A model generated the notes under the pieces. That model searched no databases. It was not told the origin of the DNA and saw only the letters and a program-made list of their open reading frames with translations. Shown piece after piece: positions 18,836 to 27,119 of a DNA stretch of 30,792 bases. This DNA is from Congregicoccus sp964517665 (GTDB taxonomy: Bacteria; Verrucomicrobiota; Verrucomicrobiia; Opitutales; Opitutaceae), in NCBI GenBank assembly GCA_964517665.1, contig CAZFCY010000043.1, positions 1 to 30,792 of the forward strand, given 5' to 3'. Every line of letters begins with the position of its first letter. The first letter of the stretch is position 1. Position numbers and translations under genes: made by a program.

Positions 18836-19318
18836 TCAGGCGACGTAGGCCTTGATGATCTTCTGCTCGTCCACCGGGCGGTCGTTGCCGTCGGTCGGCA
18901 TTTGCTCGATCTTCTGCACGATGTCGTAGCCCGATGCGACTTCGCCGAAGATGGTGTGGCGCATGTTGAGCCACGGGGTCTTCGCGGTCGTGATGAAAAA
19001 CTGGCTGCCGTTCGTGCCCGGGCCGGCGTTGGCCATCGCGAGCAGGCCGCTCTTGTCGAAGCGGATGTCGGGAGTCACTTCATCCTCGAAGGTTTTTCCC
19101 CAGATCGACTTGCCGCCGCGGCCGGTGCCGGTCGGGTCGCCGCCCTGGACCATGAACTGGGGGATGACGCGATGGAAGATCACGCCGTTGTAATAGTCCT
19201 TTTCGATCAGCCCGACGAAGTTCTCGCAGGTCTTGGGCGCGAGGTTCGGGAAGAGCTTGAACTCGATCGCGCCCTGCGTGGTTTCGAAAATGACTTTGGT
19301 CTTGGGTGTTTCCGACAT
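18836..19318 (-). CDS. Peptidyl-prolyl cis-trans isomerase, cyclophilin type
   Basis: Single-domain cyclophilin of 160 residues with no signal peptide, so cytoplasmic. It catalyses proline isomerisation during protein folding. Catalytic residues R50, F55 and Q58 lie in FHRVIPQFMVQGGDP, corresponding to R55/F60/Q63 of human CypA; NGSQFFIT, TPWLNMRHTIFGEV (with the cyclosporin-binding Trp and active-site His) and the C-terminal strand are also present. The Trp makes it more eukaryote-like than E. coli PpiB, which has Phe. ATG 19318 (MSETPKTK) is the family start. Confidence 0.93.
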   Translation of the reverse strand: MSETPKTKVIFETTQGAIEFKLFPNLAPKTCENFVGLIEKDYYNGVIFHRVIPQFMVQGGDPTGTGRGGKSIWGKTFEDEVTPDIRFDKSGLLAMANAGPGTNGSQFFITTAKTPWLNMRHTIFGEVASGYDIVQKIEQMPTDGNDRPVDEQKIIKAYVA

Positions 19319-19360
19319 GGTGGCGCGAGTGTTGTGAACGCTCGCGGGCGCGCAAGCGCG

Positions 19361-19386
19361 GAACCCTGCCCATCCGGGCAGGGTTC
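19361..19386. terminator. Terminator-like hairpin between ilvN and the cyclophilin gene
   Basis: A perfect 11-bp stem GAACCCTGCCC (19361-19371) / GGGCAGGGTTC (19376-19386) with loop ATCC lies 10 bp beyond the ilvN stop. No T-run follows on either strand, so it may be a weak or factor-assisted end of the ilvBN transcript. Confidence 0.5.
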
Positions 19387-19396
19387 GAGGCTGTCG

Positions 19397-19714
19397 TCAG
19401 CCATGCGCCGCCACGCCTTCCATGCCGATGAGCGACGCGACGCCGCGAAATACGGAAGGGTCGAGATCGTCGCGGGGACGGATGGCGAGCACGTCGTGGA
19501 GCTTCGAGAGCTGGCGTTCCATCTGCTCGAGCCGCGGCGAGCGCGCGACGAGAAGCAGGATGTTGCTGCGCGCGCCGTCGCCGACGGGCACGCAGACGAT
19601 TGCCTCGAGATTGAAGGCGCGCCGGGCGAACAACCCGGTGATGTGCGACATCGCGCCCGGATGGTTGCGCACCAGCAGTTCGATTACGGCGGAAGGGTGG
19701 GTGTTTGTTTTCAT
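19397..19714 (-). CDS. ilvN: Acetolactate synthase small (regulatory) subunit
   Basis: Regulatory subunit that binds valine and confers feedback inhibition on acetohydroxyacid synthase. At 105 residues it is a short, IlvN-type subunit with one ACT domain (IELLVRNHPGAMSHITGLFARRAFNLEAI ... SNILLLV ... QLSKLHDVLAI). IlvH-type subunits of about 160 residues carry an extra C-terminal domain that is absent here. ATG 19714 (MKTNTHPSAV) follows the ilvB stop by only 8 bp, so the pair is an operon. Confidence 0.9.
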   Translation of the reverse strand: MKTNTHPSAVIELLVRNHPGAMSHITGLFARRAFNLEAIVCVPVGDGARSNILLLVARSPRLEQMERQLSKLHDVLAIRPRDDLDPSVFRGVASLIGMEGVAAHG

Positions 19715-19722
19715 GGGCGTGT

Positions 19723-21402
19723 TCAGGCGGTGGCGGCTGCGGCGATCATCTGGCGGTTGGCCGCGCCGGGAGGGACGATCGGATACACGTTCGCGCCGAC
19801 GCGAATGGGAATGTCGATCAGACACGGGCCGGGTTTCGCGAGCGCATCGGCGATGACGCCGAGCGGATCGCGATTCGGCTCCACTTGCGCGCCTCGGATT
19901 CCGAACGCGCGTGCGACGGCGGCGAAGTCCGGCACGGATTCGAAGAGCGAGGCGGAATAGCGCTGTCGATAAAACAGTTCCTGCTGCTGCCGCACCATGC
20001 CGAGGTTGGCGTTGTTGAACACGAGGATGGCGACGGGCAGATCGAGTTCGGCGAGCGTGGCCAGTTCCTGGATGTTCATCAGGATCGAGCCGTCGCCGCT
20101 CACGCATGCCACGCGTTTCCCGGGCGCGGCGAGCGAAGCGCCGATCGCGGCAGGCAGCCCGAAACCCATCGTGCCGAGTCCGCCGGACGTCAGCAGGGTG
20201 CGCGGGTGGTGAAACGGATAAGCCTGCGCGACCCACATCTGGTGCTGGCCCACGTCGGTCGTGATGATCGCGTCGGCGGGCAACGTCTCGCCGAGAAACC
20301 CGCAGAGATTGACCGGATGCAGCGGATCGATCGAGCGGTCGGGCGCGCCGCTGCCGGAGGCCGCGCGCAGCTCGGTGGCACGCGCGCGCCAGGCGGGGCG
20401 CCGCTGTTCCGCGACACGCGGCAGGAGGCGCTCGAGGATGTCGCGCGCGTCGCCCACCAGGCCGAGAAACGGCGTCTTGATCTTTCCCACTTCGGCGGGG
20501 TCGATGTCGATGTGCGCGATGGCGGCGCGCGGACAAAACTCGGCCGCCTTTCCCGTGGCGCGATCATCGAAACGCGCGCCGACGGCGAGCAGGAGATCCG
20601 CCTCTTCGAGGAGCAGGTTGGTCGCCTCCGAACCGTGCATGCCGAGCATGCCCATGAAGAGTGGATCGTCCGCCGGCATCGCGCCGAGGGCCATCAACGT
20701 GCTCACCACCGGCGCGTCGAGCCGGCGCGCGAGCGCGCGAATCTGCTCTGTCGCGCCGGAATGGATGATGCCGCCGCCGAGGTAAAGGATCGGCCGCTCC
20801 GCGGCGGCGAGCCTTCGCGCCAGCTCGTCGATGTCGCTTTCCTTGCACGCCGCATCCGGCAGGCGATGTCCGGGTTCGGGCCACGCGTCCACCGTCACGC
20901 GGGCGTTGAGCACATCCTTCGGAATATCGATCGCCACCGGGCCCGGCCGGCCGGATTCGGCGATCTGAAACGCGAGCGGAACAATCTCGAGCAACTCCCG
21001 CGCGTCTCGCACGAGGAAGTTGTGCTTCGTCACCGGCAGCGTGAGCCCGTACGTATCCACTTCCTGGAACGCATCCGTCCCGATGAGCGCCTGGGGAACC
21101 TGGCCGGTGATCGCGACCAGCGGCACCGAATCGAGGCGTGCGTCGGCGATCGCAGTGATCAGATTCGTCGCGCCCGGCCCCGATGTGCCGACGCACACGG
21201 CGGCGCGTCCGGTGATGCGCGCCATGCCCTGCGCGATGAAGCCCGCGCCCTGTTCGTGGCGCGCGAGGACGTGACGGATGTTTCCTTCGGGCAGGACATC
21301 GTAGAACGGCAGGATCGCTCCGCCGGGCATGCCCGCGATCGTGTCCACGCCCTGCCGTTCGAGCAGGATGCGCAGGATTTCAGCACCTGTGTGGTCTTTC
21401 AT
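19723..21402 (-). CDS. ilvB: Acetolactate synthase large (catalytic) subunit
   Basis: TPP-, FAD- and Mg-dependent enzyme that makes 2-acetolactate or 2-aceto-2-hydroxybutyrate, the first common step of branched-chain amino acid synthesis. At 559 residues it is full length. The TPP-activating Glu is E50 in ARHEQGAGFIAQG; the TPP/Mg motif is GDG at 436-438 running to LVFNNANLG. TSGPGATNLITAIADA, ITGQVP and FQEVD are also family blocks. ATG 21402 (MKDHTGAEIL) is chosen over an in-frame start 22 residues upstream, whose extension would run toward the terminator region. It is preceded by an attenuation leader, so expression is likely controlled by charged tRNA levels for Val, Leu and Ile. Confidence 0.95.
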   Translation of the reverse strand: MKDHTGAEILRILLERQGVDTIAGMPGGAILPFYDVLPEGNIRHVLARHEQGAGFIAQGMARITGRAAVCVGTSGPGATNLITAIADARLDSVPLVAITGQVPQALIGTDAFQEVDTYGLTLPVTKHNFLVRDARELLEIVPLAFQIAESGRPGPVAIDIPKDVLNARVTVDAWPEPGHRLPDAACKESDIDELARRLAAAERPILYLGGGIIHSGATEQIRALARRLDAPVVSTLMALGAMPADDPLFMGMLGMHGSEATNLLLEEADLLLAVGARFDDRATGKAAEFCPRAAIAHIDIDPAEVGKIKTPFLGLVGDARDILERLLPRVAEQRRPAWRARATELRAASGSGAPDRSIDPLHPVNLCGFLGETLPADAIITTDVGQHQMWVAQAYPFHHPRTLLTSGGLGTMGFGLPAAIGASLAAPGKRVACVSGDGSILMNIQELATLAELDLPVAILVFNNANLGMVRQQQELFYRQRYSASLFESVPDFAAVARAFGIRGAQVEPNRDPLGVIADALAKPGPCLIDIPIRVGANVYPIVPPGAANRQMIAAAATA

Positions 21403-21460
21403 GTGATGACGTTGGTTGTGGGATCGGCCCACTCCATCGCCGGCGACCGTTTCGGGGCGT

Positions 21461-21501
21461 AAAAACAAAAAGCCCCCTCCGGTCGGGCAACCGGAGGGGG
21501 C
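21461..21501 (-). terminator. Attenuator terminator upstream of ilvB
   Basis: Read on the minus strand, a perfect 12-bp stem GCCCCCTCCGGT (21501-21490) / ACCGGAGGGGGC (21483-21472) with a 6-base loop is followed by TTTTTGTTTTT (21471-21461). It stands between the leader peptide stop (21517) and the ilvB start (21402), where an intrinsic terminator must act as an attenuator rather than as a gene end. The 5' arm can pair alternatively with the end of the leader reading frame (21523-21531). Confidence 0.9.
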
Positions 21502-21516
21502 GAAAGTCTGTTTGAT

Positions 21517-21615
21517 TCAGAACCCTCCCGGCGTGCCGCGGATCGCGACGACGACGACGACCGCAAGGATATTGCGGGCGATCAGGTCGAGGAGGATCGT
21601 GCCGGAGGAATTCAT
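21517..21615 (-). CDS. ilvBN operon leader (attenuator) peptide
   Basis: A 32-codon reading frame from ATG 21615 to TGA 21517. Thirteen of its residues are branched-chain (4 Ile, 4 Leu, 5 Val), including TILLDLI and the run A-V-V-V-V-V-A-I, where Val19-23 are five identical GTC codons (21561-21547). This composition, its place before a strong terminator and the downstream ilvB match leader peptides such as E. coli IvbL/IlvL. A ribosome stalled at the Val run would leave the last codons (TPGGF, 21531-21523) free to form an antiterminator; one that reaches the stop would mask them. It has no clear Shine-Dalgarno. TTGACA (-35-like) lies on the same strand about 30 bp upstream, but the -10 is poor. 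Confidence 0.85.
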   Translation of the reverse strand: MNSSGTILLDLIARNILAVVVVVAIRGTPGGF

Positions 21616-22089
21616 GAAGCGTGGATCGGAGAAAGCTGCGCGCGCTGTAGCATGTCAAGCGCGGAGGCGCCGACGCAGGTCGAGGGCGCATTCCAGAGAT
21701 GATTGGCGCAAGTGACGCGAAGTCGCGCCATGGCGTGGGCGTTGTTTCGGGTCCACCACGCGCCGGATTTTTTGAGGCGAGCCTGCAGGACATGGGGCGC
21801 GGCCGTGCAGTCCACCGTCGGGATCATGGCGCCGGCGATATCATTTTCTCGCCACCCAACCTGCACGCATGCAAATAGATCGCTTCCGTTTCCCGGATCG
21901 ATTCCTCCCGTTGATCGACACGCCGCTCGCACGCGCGACACAGGATGATTCACGAGGCCGGAGGAACTCCTTGACCGCAGCACCTCCTTGCCAGGCTTTT
22001 CAGCCGCCGTCGATCGGGATGCTGCCCTCCAGATCGTGGGCCGACGGTTCGGTGGCAACGGTGTTGCTGCCTCCTGCCTGTGCTTCGAC
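21616..22089. other. 474-bp gap without an intact gene
   Basis: This stretch lies upstream of the ilv leader and downstream of the coiled-coil gene. It should contain the ilv promoter; a TTGACA on the minus strand near 21650 is the only good hexamer. The central part carries a probable transposase C-terminal relic. The remainder shows no convincing ORF, RNA or repeat. Confidence 0.5.
21687..21827 (-). pseudogene. Probable transposase C-terminal remnant
   Basis: Within a minus-strand frame, a block of about 35 residues reads HVLQARLKKSGAWW ... AHAMARLRV ... NHLW. The pattern R-L-K-x-S-G-x-x-W, then A-x-x-(M/L)-x-x-L-R, then a final Trp is familiar from the C-termini of ISKra4/UPF0236-type transposases. 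Nothing of the catalytic part is left and no terminal repeats are evident, so it would be a decayed fragment. The flanking frame on both sides looks random. This is recognition by pattern only and could be wrong. Confidence 0.35.
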
Positions 22090-24009
22090 TCAGCAGGCGG
22101 CGAGGAAGCGTTTCATCTCGTCGGCGATTTCGTCGCGCTTCTGCTCGAAGCGGGTGACGCGGTCGTTCAATTCGTGGCGGTGCGCCTCGAGATCCTTGGA
22201 GGCGGCCTCCATCTTCGCGCGTTCGCTCGCGAGGGTTTCGGCTTCCACCTTCAACGCCGCGGCCTGCTCTTCAAGGGCGGCGCGGCCGGCGGCCAGTTCG
22301 GCTTCGGATTGCGCGAGCTGTTGCGCGCGCGCTTCGACCCCGGCCAGATTTTTCGTGTATTCAGAAAGTTGATGCGCGGCCTGCTCGAGTTTCTCGTCGA
22401 GAACCTTTCGGTCGGACATGATGGCGCTTTCGATCCCGGCGAGCTGCGCCTCCTGCTCCTTGTGCGCGGCGAGCGCGGCCTGGAGGGATTCCTTCTCGGA
22501 CTCGAGCCGGGCCGCGGTGGACTGGATCTCCTTGTCCTTCGCCGCCACGGCGGCTTCGCGCTGGCTGAGCTGCTCGTCGATCTGCTCCGATGCCTTGCGG
22601 TGTTCCTCGCGTTCGCTCACGAGGGTTTGTTCCCTCGCGGCGATGGCTTCACGCTCTTTCGCGATCGCGGCCTGCTCGGAGGCGAGTTTCGACTCGGCGG
22701 CGAGGATCGCCTCGCCGGCCTCCGCCTTCGTCGCCTGCAAGTCGCGCGCGAGTTCGGCCGCGCGCAGCCCTTCGGCCTCGAGTTTCTTCTCGAGTTCGGC
22801 GCGGCTGGCGTCGCGCTCGGCGAACGCTTTTTTCTCGCCGGCGAGTTCGAGGTTCTCCGCCTGGAGCTTCTTCAACCGCGCCTCGGCTTCGGCGAGCTTT
22901 GCGGTTGTCGTATCCAGAATCTGGATTCGCCCGTCGAGTTCCGCGATGCGCTTGTTCGCGGCCTCGAGCTCGCTGGCGCGCGCTTCCTCCTCGTCCTGCG
23001 CGCGCGCGAGTTCCGAGAGCAGGTTCGCCTTTTCCCGGGTGAGTTCGGCGACCTGCTTGGTCGCGTGGGCGCGGCGGTCATCGGCCTGCCGCTTTGCCGG
23101 GTCGCGCTCGGCCGGCGCCTCGCTGGCGCGCTTCTCCGCCGCGGCGAGCGCCTGCCGGGTTTCCTCGAGAGCCCTTTCGAGCGTCGTCTTTTGTTCGGCG
23201 TGTGCCGCGAGTTCGCTCTTCAGCCCGGCGCGGGCGGCGCGCTCGGCCTCGAGCGCGCGCTCGAGTTCCGCGGCGTGTGTCTCCGCTTTCTGGATACGCT
23301 CCTGGTCCGCCGCGGCCGCGCCCGGGGCGGGCTCTTGCGCCGGAGCGTCCTTGCGCGCGGTTTCCAGTTCCTTCTCGAGCGAGAGCGCGTGCTCCTCGAT
23401 CGTGGTCAGCCGCGCGACATCCTGCCTCAGGCGTTTGCACTCGGAATCGAGCGCCTCCAACTGCCGTTTCGCCTTCGCCGCCTCCTCGATCTCCCTCGCC
23501 AGCTTGTGCTCGTCGGTCGTCGCCGCGGGGGCGGTTTTCGCTTTTTTGGCGGCGGGCCTGGACGCGGCGGAAGGCTCGGCCGGCGTCTCCTCGAGAAACT
23601 CGAGGAGAACCGACCAGCGCTCCTGGTCCGGGGCGCTGAAGTCGGCGTCGAGGCTGGACTCGATGCATTTGATGAGCCCCGGAACGTCCAGGGGGGGAGG
23701 GAAGACCTCGCGCACGCCGATGCGCATGGCCTGGACCACGTCGTTCAGCTCGAGCGCATCGCTGACGAGGATGACCTTCGCGTTGGGCTGCATCTTGCGC
23801 AGCGAGCCGATCGCGGCGATGCCGTCGGAATCCGCCAGGCGATGGTCGAGAACGACGAGTTGGAAATCCTCGTTTTCCAATGCGGCGTTGATCGCGTCGG
23901 TCGAGACGATCGGGCGCCAGTAGAAAGTCCCTCCGCTTGCGACGGCGGAACACGCCTTCTGATCGGAGGCGTGGCTTCTCAGGAGCAGGATCTTTGACTG
24001 GATTTTCAT
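22090..24009 (-). CDS. Atypical receiver domain fused to a very long coiled coil
   Basis: A 639-residue cytoplasmic protein. Residues 1-130 form a receiver-like fold: KILLLRSHASD, then LVVLDHRLADSDG with a candidate phospho-acceptor D55, ILVSDAL and MRIGVREVFPPPL. The usual acidic pair after strand 1 and the conserved Lys (here FPPP) are missing, so phosphorylation is doubtful; the pattern recalls the atypical receiver of TadZ/CpaE proteins. From about 150 to the end it is nearly continuous coiled coil, rich in Ala, Glu, Lys, Arg and Gln, with no walker ATPase. It is divergent from the PilM/PEGA/TonB-C gene. I do not recognise a named function; a scaffolding or localisation role is inferred. 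ATG 24015 is an equal alternative start. Confidence 0.75.
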   Translation of the reverse strand: MKIQSKILLLRSHASDQKACSAVASGGTFYWRPIVSTDAINAALENEDFQLVVLDHRLADSDGIAAIGSLRKMQPNAKVILVSDALELNDVVQAMRIGVREVFPPPLDVPGLIKCIESSLDADFSAPDQERWSVLLEFLEETPAEPSAASRPAAKKAKTAPAATTDEHKLAREIEEAAKAKRQLEALDSECKRLRQDVARLTTIEEHALSLEKELETARKDAPAQEPAPGAAAADQERIQKAETHAAELERALEAERAARAGLKSELAAHAEQKTTLERALEETRQALAAAEKRASEAPAERDPAKRQADDRRAHATKQVAELTREKANLLSELARAQDEEEARASELEAANKRIAELDGRIQILDTTTAKLAEAEARLKKLQAENLELAGEKKAFAERDASRAELEKKLEAEGLRAAELARDLQATKAEAGEAILAAESKLASEQAAIAKEREAIAAREQTLVSEREEHRKASEQIDEQLSQREAAVAAKDKEIQSTAARLESEKESLQAALAAHKEQEAQLAGIESAIMSDRKVLDEKLEQAAHQLSEYTKNLAGVEARAQQLAQSEAELAAGRAALEEQAAALKVEAETLASERAKMEAASKDLEAHRHELNDRVTRFEQKRDEIADEMKRFLAAC

Positions 24010-24302
24010 GGGCATGTCCGCGGCGATCCGGAGTCCACTGTTTCGCGACCGGACCGGGTTAGAGATCTTACGACACACGCATGTCCGAATTTACTCGTGG
24101 AGCCATCGGAGGTCGCGCCGCCGGCATTTTCGCGAAGATGTGAAAAGTCTGTTTCGCGTGATGGGGGACGGCAGATTTACGCGCCGCCGACATTTTTCCC
24201 GCCGCGGGTACGGTCAAGTTGCAGGGCGGCAAACCGTTTTCATGGCAGAGGGTATTCATGCCCTCATCAACCCTGGGCATCTGCCCGCTTTTGCTTCACG
24301 AC
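24010..24302. other. Divergent regulatory region (293 bp)
   Basis: It separates the two divergent genes for the receiver-coiled-coil protein and the PilM/PEGA/TonB-C protein and must hold promoters for at least one of them. It is somewhat richer in A/T than the flanks (for example around 24140-24195). No clean -35/-10 pair or operator palindrome could be fixed by eye. Confidence 0.4.
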
Positions 24303-26885
24303 ATGTCGGCGCCACGTTCGAAAGTATTCCTTGAAATCAACGAGTTTTGCGCGCGGATCGCGCGGCTCGAACAACGCGGAAATCGATGGACGATCACGCG
24401 CTTCCAGGAGACGCACGCGAGCGAGAAACCGGAGGATGCCTCGGCCGATCTTTCCGCCGGGATCGGCGCGCATGCGATCGCGTCCTGCCTGCTTCGCCCG
24501 GCCGACACGTCGTATCATCTCGCGACGTCGGATGAGGCGCGCGCCAGTGTGACCAGCGACGCGATACGGAAGTTTCTCGCCTCGCGCGAGGACGCGATCG
24601 AGGGCGCATGGCAACTGGCTCTCACCTCCGCCGGCGAAGGGCCGATCGGCGCGTCAGGCCGCGGGGGCCACTGGCTGTCCGCGGCGGCATCAGCCGAATC
24701 GATGGCGCGCGCGCAACAGTGGGCCGGCGACTTCGGCGCTTCGCAACCTTCGCGCGGCGCGGCGACGTTCGCGCTCCTCGCGGCGACGCGCCGCCTGCTC
24801 AAGTCGAGCGGGCAGAACAGGGAAGTCTTTGTTCTCGAGCTGGGCCGATCGGCCTCGACGCTTTTCGTCGTCAGCGCGGCGGGCGTCGAGCTGCTGCGTC
24901 GCGTATCGTTTTGTTTCGAGCACGTGGTCGAATCCATCGCGACCGCGGTGAACCTGCGGATGCGCGGGGCCGCGGCGAAGCTGCTCTTCAATCCGAAGTA
25001 CGACTTCTCGGAATCGGCGCCGGGGATCGGCGCAAAGCTGGCCGATGCCGCGCTGCCTTTTATCGCCGAGGCGCAGGCGGCGCGCAATCGCGAGCTGGCG
25101 GGATTTTTTCTTTCGGGTTTGCCAACCGGCCAGTCGTGGGTTGGTCAGCGGCTCGCGGAGTCTCTCGGGCTGCCGTGGTGGAAACCCGCCATCAGCGCGT
25201 GGATCGAGCGCGCCGGCCTCGCGCTCGACGAATCGCTTTCACAACAGGCGGTCGAGCCCGAGTGGCTCGGCCTTTTGGGCGCGGTGGACCTGATTCAGAA
25301 CGGCCCGCAATCCGCGTTTCCCACGTGGAATGACGCCGGCGCGGCGCGCAAGGTTGTCGAGGCTCCGGCGCCGTTGGAGCCGCCGCCGGCGGCGGAGGCG
25401 CGCGACGCTTCCGAGCCGGTGGACAAGCGCGGTGGAAAGGGCCGCCGCGCGCCCGCTTTTCCACGTCCGCTTTCGGTCGAGCCGGTTTCGAGCATCGAAG
25501 CCGCCGCGGCGTTGAAAAACAAGGCCCCGGCGCGGGCGATCCCATCGGCCGGCTCGAGCGCGCCGTCGGAACCCGGCGCGCCGGCTTCCGCGGAAAGCAT
25601 TGCGACGGCCGTCCCGGAGAAATCGAAGCGGCGCAGGATTGTCGGCTGGGTTTCGCTCGCCGCGACAATCGCGGCGGTGGGCGCGCTGGGAGGCATTTAT
25701 TTCAAACAAGTCGAGAAGCAGAAAAGCATCGCGCTGATGGAAAAGGCCGCCGCCGAAGAGCGCGCCGCCGCCAACCGCGATGCGCTGCGCGAGGCGGAGG
25801 CGCGGGCCGAAGAGGAGGCCGGGGCGAGGAGGCGCGCCGAAGCGCTCGCGGCCGAGCAGATCGCGCAGGCGCGAGCCGCCACGGAGCAGGTCGAGCGCGA
25901 GGCCGCCGCGCGCGAGGCTGCCGCCAGGCGTTTGCTGGCCGCGCGCGGTTCCGTCCGCGTGGTCACCGAGCCCGCGGGCGCGACGGTCGCGGTGGGCAAT
26001 TATGCGCCGCGGCAGTCGCCGGCCCTGATCGACGATCTTCGGCTCGGACGGTATCCGGTCGTGATCTCGAAAGACGGCTTCGACGACGTCACGACGGAAA
26101 TCGAGATCCGGGAAAGCGAGGTCGCCGATCCCGGAGTGATCCAACTGCGACGGCAGGCGGGCAGCGTATCCATAACTTCAATACCAGCCGGCGTCGCGTT
26201 CGACCTGCGGCCGGCGGAGGGGCGGTTGTTCGTCGCCTCCGATGAAACCCGGCAGGGGGTGACGCCGGCCGCGCTGCCGGACCTCGCCCCGGGCGAATAC
26301 ATCCTCACCTACCTGCGCGAGGGCTGGCCGCGGCATTCGCGGCGTTTCACGATCGAAAATTACCGCGCGACATCGGTCGAGCATCGCTTTGTCGGCGCCG
26401 CGCTTCGTGTTTCGAGCGAGCCCGCGGGGGCGACGGTGTTGCTGAACGGCGTCGGGATCGGGACGACGCCGATGGCATTGGCCGACGTTGCTCCGGGAGA
26501 GCTGAATCTCATGCTGGAGCTGCCGGGATATTCGACGAAGAAGCTCACGCGCGTCGCGGAGGCCGAGCAACTGGTGGATGTCGCGGTCCGCCTCGAGTTG
26601 TTCAACCGGCTCTACTCGCCGTCCGAGCTGGATTCCACGCCACAAGCGATTCAGACGATTCAGCCGCAGATCGCCTCGACGCCGGATCGGTCCGGCCGCA
26701 GGGTCGTGATTTCGTTCGAAGTCAACCTGAGCGGCCTGCCGGAAAACGCGGTGGTGGTGGAAGCGCCGGATGAGGACAGCGCGCGCCGGTGCCTGGAGGC
26801 GCTTCAGGAGTGGCGGTTCACTCCGGCGATGGCGGATGGGCGGCCGGTCCGAACGAAGGTGAGCCTTCCGTTCATGATCCCCTGA
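24303..26885 (+). CDS. PilM-like / TM / coiled coil / triple PEGA / TonB-C fusion protein
   Basis: An 860-residue protein with an unusual order of parts. Residues 1-345 look like a PilM-type actin-fold domain (SKVFLEINEFCARIARLE; VFVLELGRSASTLFVVSAAGVELLRRVSF). A Pro/Ala-rich linker leads to basic residues and one transmembrane helix (IVGWVSLAATIAAVGALGGIYF, about 445-467), then a charged coiled coil (about 468-545). Three PEGA repeats follow, at about 549-605 (VVTEPAGATVAVGN), 620-685 (SITSIPAGVAF) and 700-757 (VSSEPAGATVLLNG). The end (about 790-860) resembles a TonB C-terminal domain (CLEALQEWRFTPAMADGRPVRTKVSLPF). So a cytoplasmic actin-fold module is joined through the inner membrane to periplasmic wall-binding or partner-binding modules. 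ATG 24303 is chosen for the family-like start; no Shine-Dalgarno is seen. Confidence 0.75.
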   Translation: MSAPRSKVFLEINEFCARIARLEQRGNRWTITRFQETHASEKPEDASADLSAGIGAHAIASCLLRPADTSYHLATSDEARASVTSDAIRKFLASREDAIEGAWQLALTSAGEGPIGASGRGGHWLSAAASAESMARAQQWAGDFGASQPSRGAATFALLAATRRLLKSSGQNREVFVLELGRSASTLFVVSAAGVELLRRVSFCFEHVVESIATAVNLRMRGAAAKLLFNPKYDFSESAPGIGAKLADAALPFIAEAQAARNRELAGFFLSGLPTGQSWVGQRLAESLGLPWWKPAISAWIERAGLALDESLSQQAVEPEWLGLLGAVDLIQNGPQSAFPTWNDAGAARKVVEAPAPLEPPPAAEARDASEPVDKRGGKGRRAPAFPRPLSVEPVSSIEAAAALKNKAPARAIPSAGSSAPSEPGAPASAESIATAVPEKSKRRRIVGWVSLAATIAAVGALGGIYFKQVEKQKSIALMEKAAAEERAAANRDALREAEARAEEEAGARRRAEALAAEQIAQARAATEQVEREAAAREAAARRLLAARGSVRVVTEPAGATVAVGNYAPRQSPALIDDLRLGRYPVVISKDGFDDVTTEIEIRESEVADPGVIQLRRQAGSVSITSIPAGVAFDLRPAEGRLFVASDETRQGVTPAALPDLAPGEYILTYLREGWPRHSRRFTIENYRATSVEHRFVGAALRVSSEPAGATVLLNGVGIGTTPMALADVAPGELNLMLELPGYSTKKLTRVAEAEQLVDVAVRLELFNRLYSPSELDSTPQAIQTIQPQIASTPDRSGRRVVISFEVNLSGLPENAVVVEAPDEDSARRCLEALQEWRFTPAMADGRPVRTKVSLPFMIP

Positions 26886-27119
26886 TCCACGCGCCGCGTC
26901 CGGCCGTTGCGAGAGGAATCCGTTTGTCATGAAAATCTGGATACACCGCCCGGCAGGCTGACGGCGCCAAAGCCGCCGGCGCGCGACGATGGAGGAAATC
27001 CTTCAGGCGCGTCGTTCGCATCCGATCGACTGGGAAACATCCTGTCTTCGCGGTCGCTCCTCTCTCTTTCCGTCGTCTCGCGGCCGTTCCTGACGGGATC
27101 GTCGAACGAGCCGCCACCG

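Noticed and set aside
21601..21715. GGAGG-AATTC-ATG on the plus strand (ATG 21614) with a short basic ORF
   Set aside because: It looks like a good start, but the product is an Arg/Ala-rich string without homology and it is antisense to the ilv leader region; treated as chance.
23685..23705. G7 homopolymer inside the receiver-coiled-coil gene as a phase-variable tract
   Set aside because: The frame is intact across it (Phe-Pro-Pro-Pro), seven G is short in such GC-rich DNA, and nothing else suggests switching.
21988..23997. Long plus-strand frame opposite the coiled-coil protein gene
   Set aside because: It is Arg/Leu/Gly-rich shadow translation of an Ala/Glu-rich coiled coil; the minus-strand frame has the receiver-like domain and plausible start.
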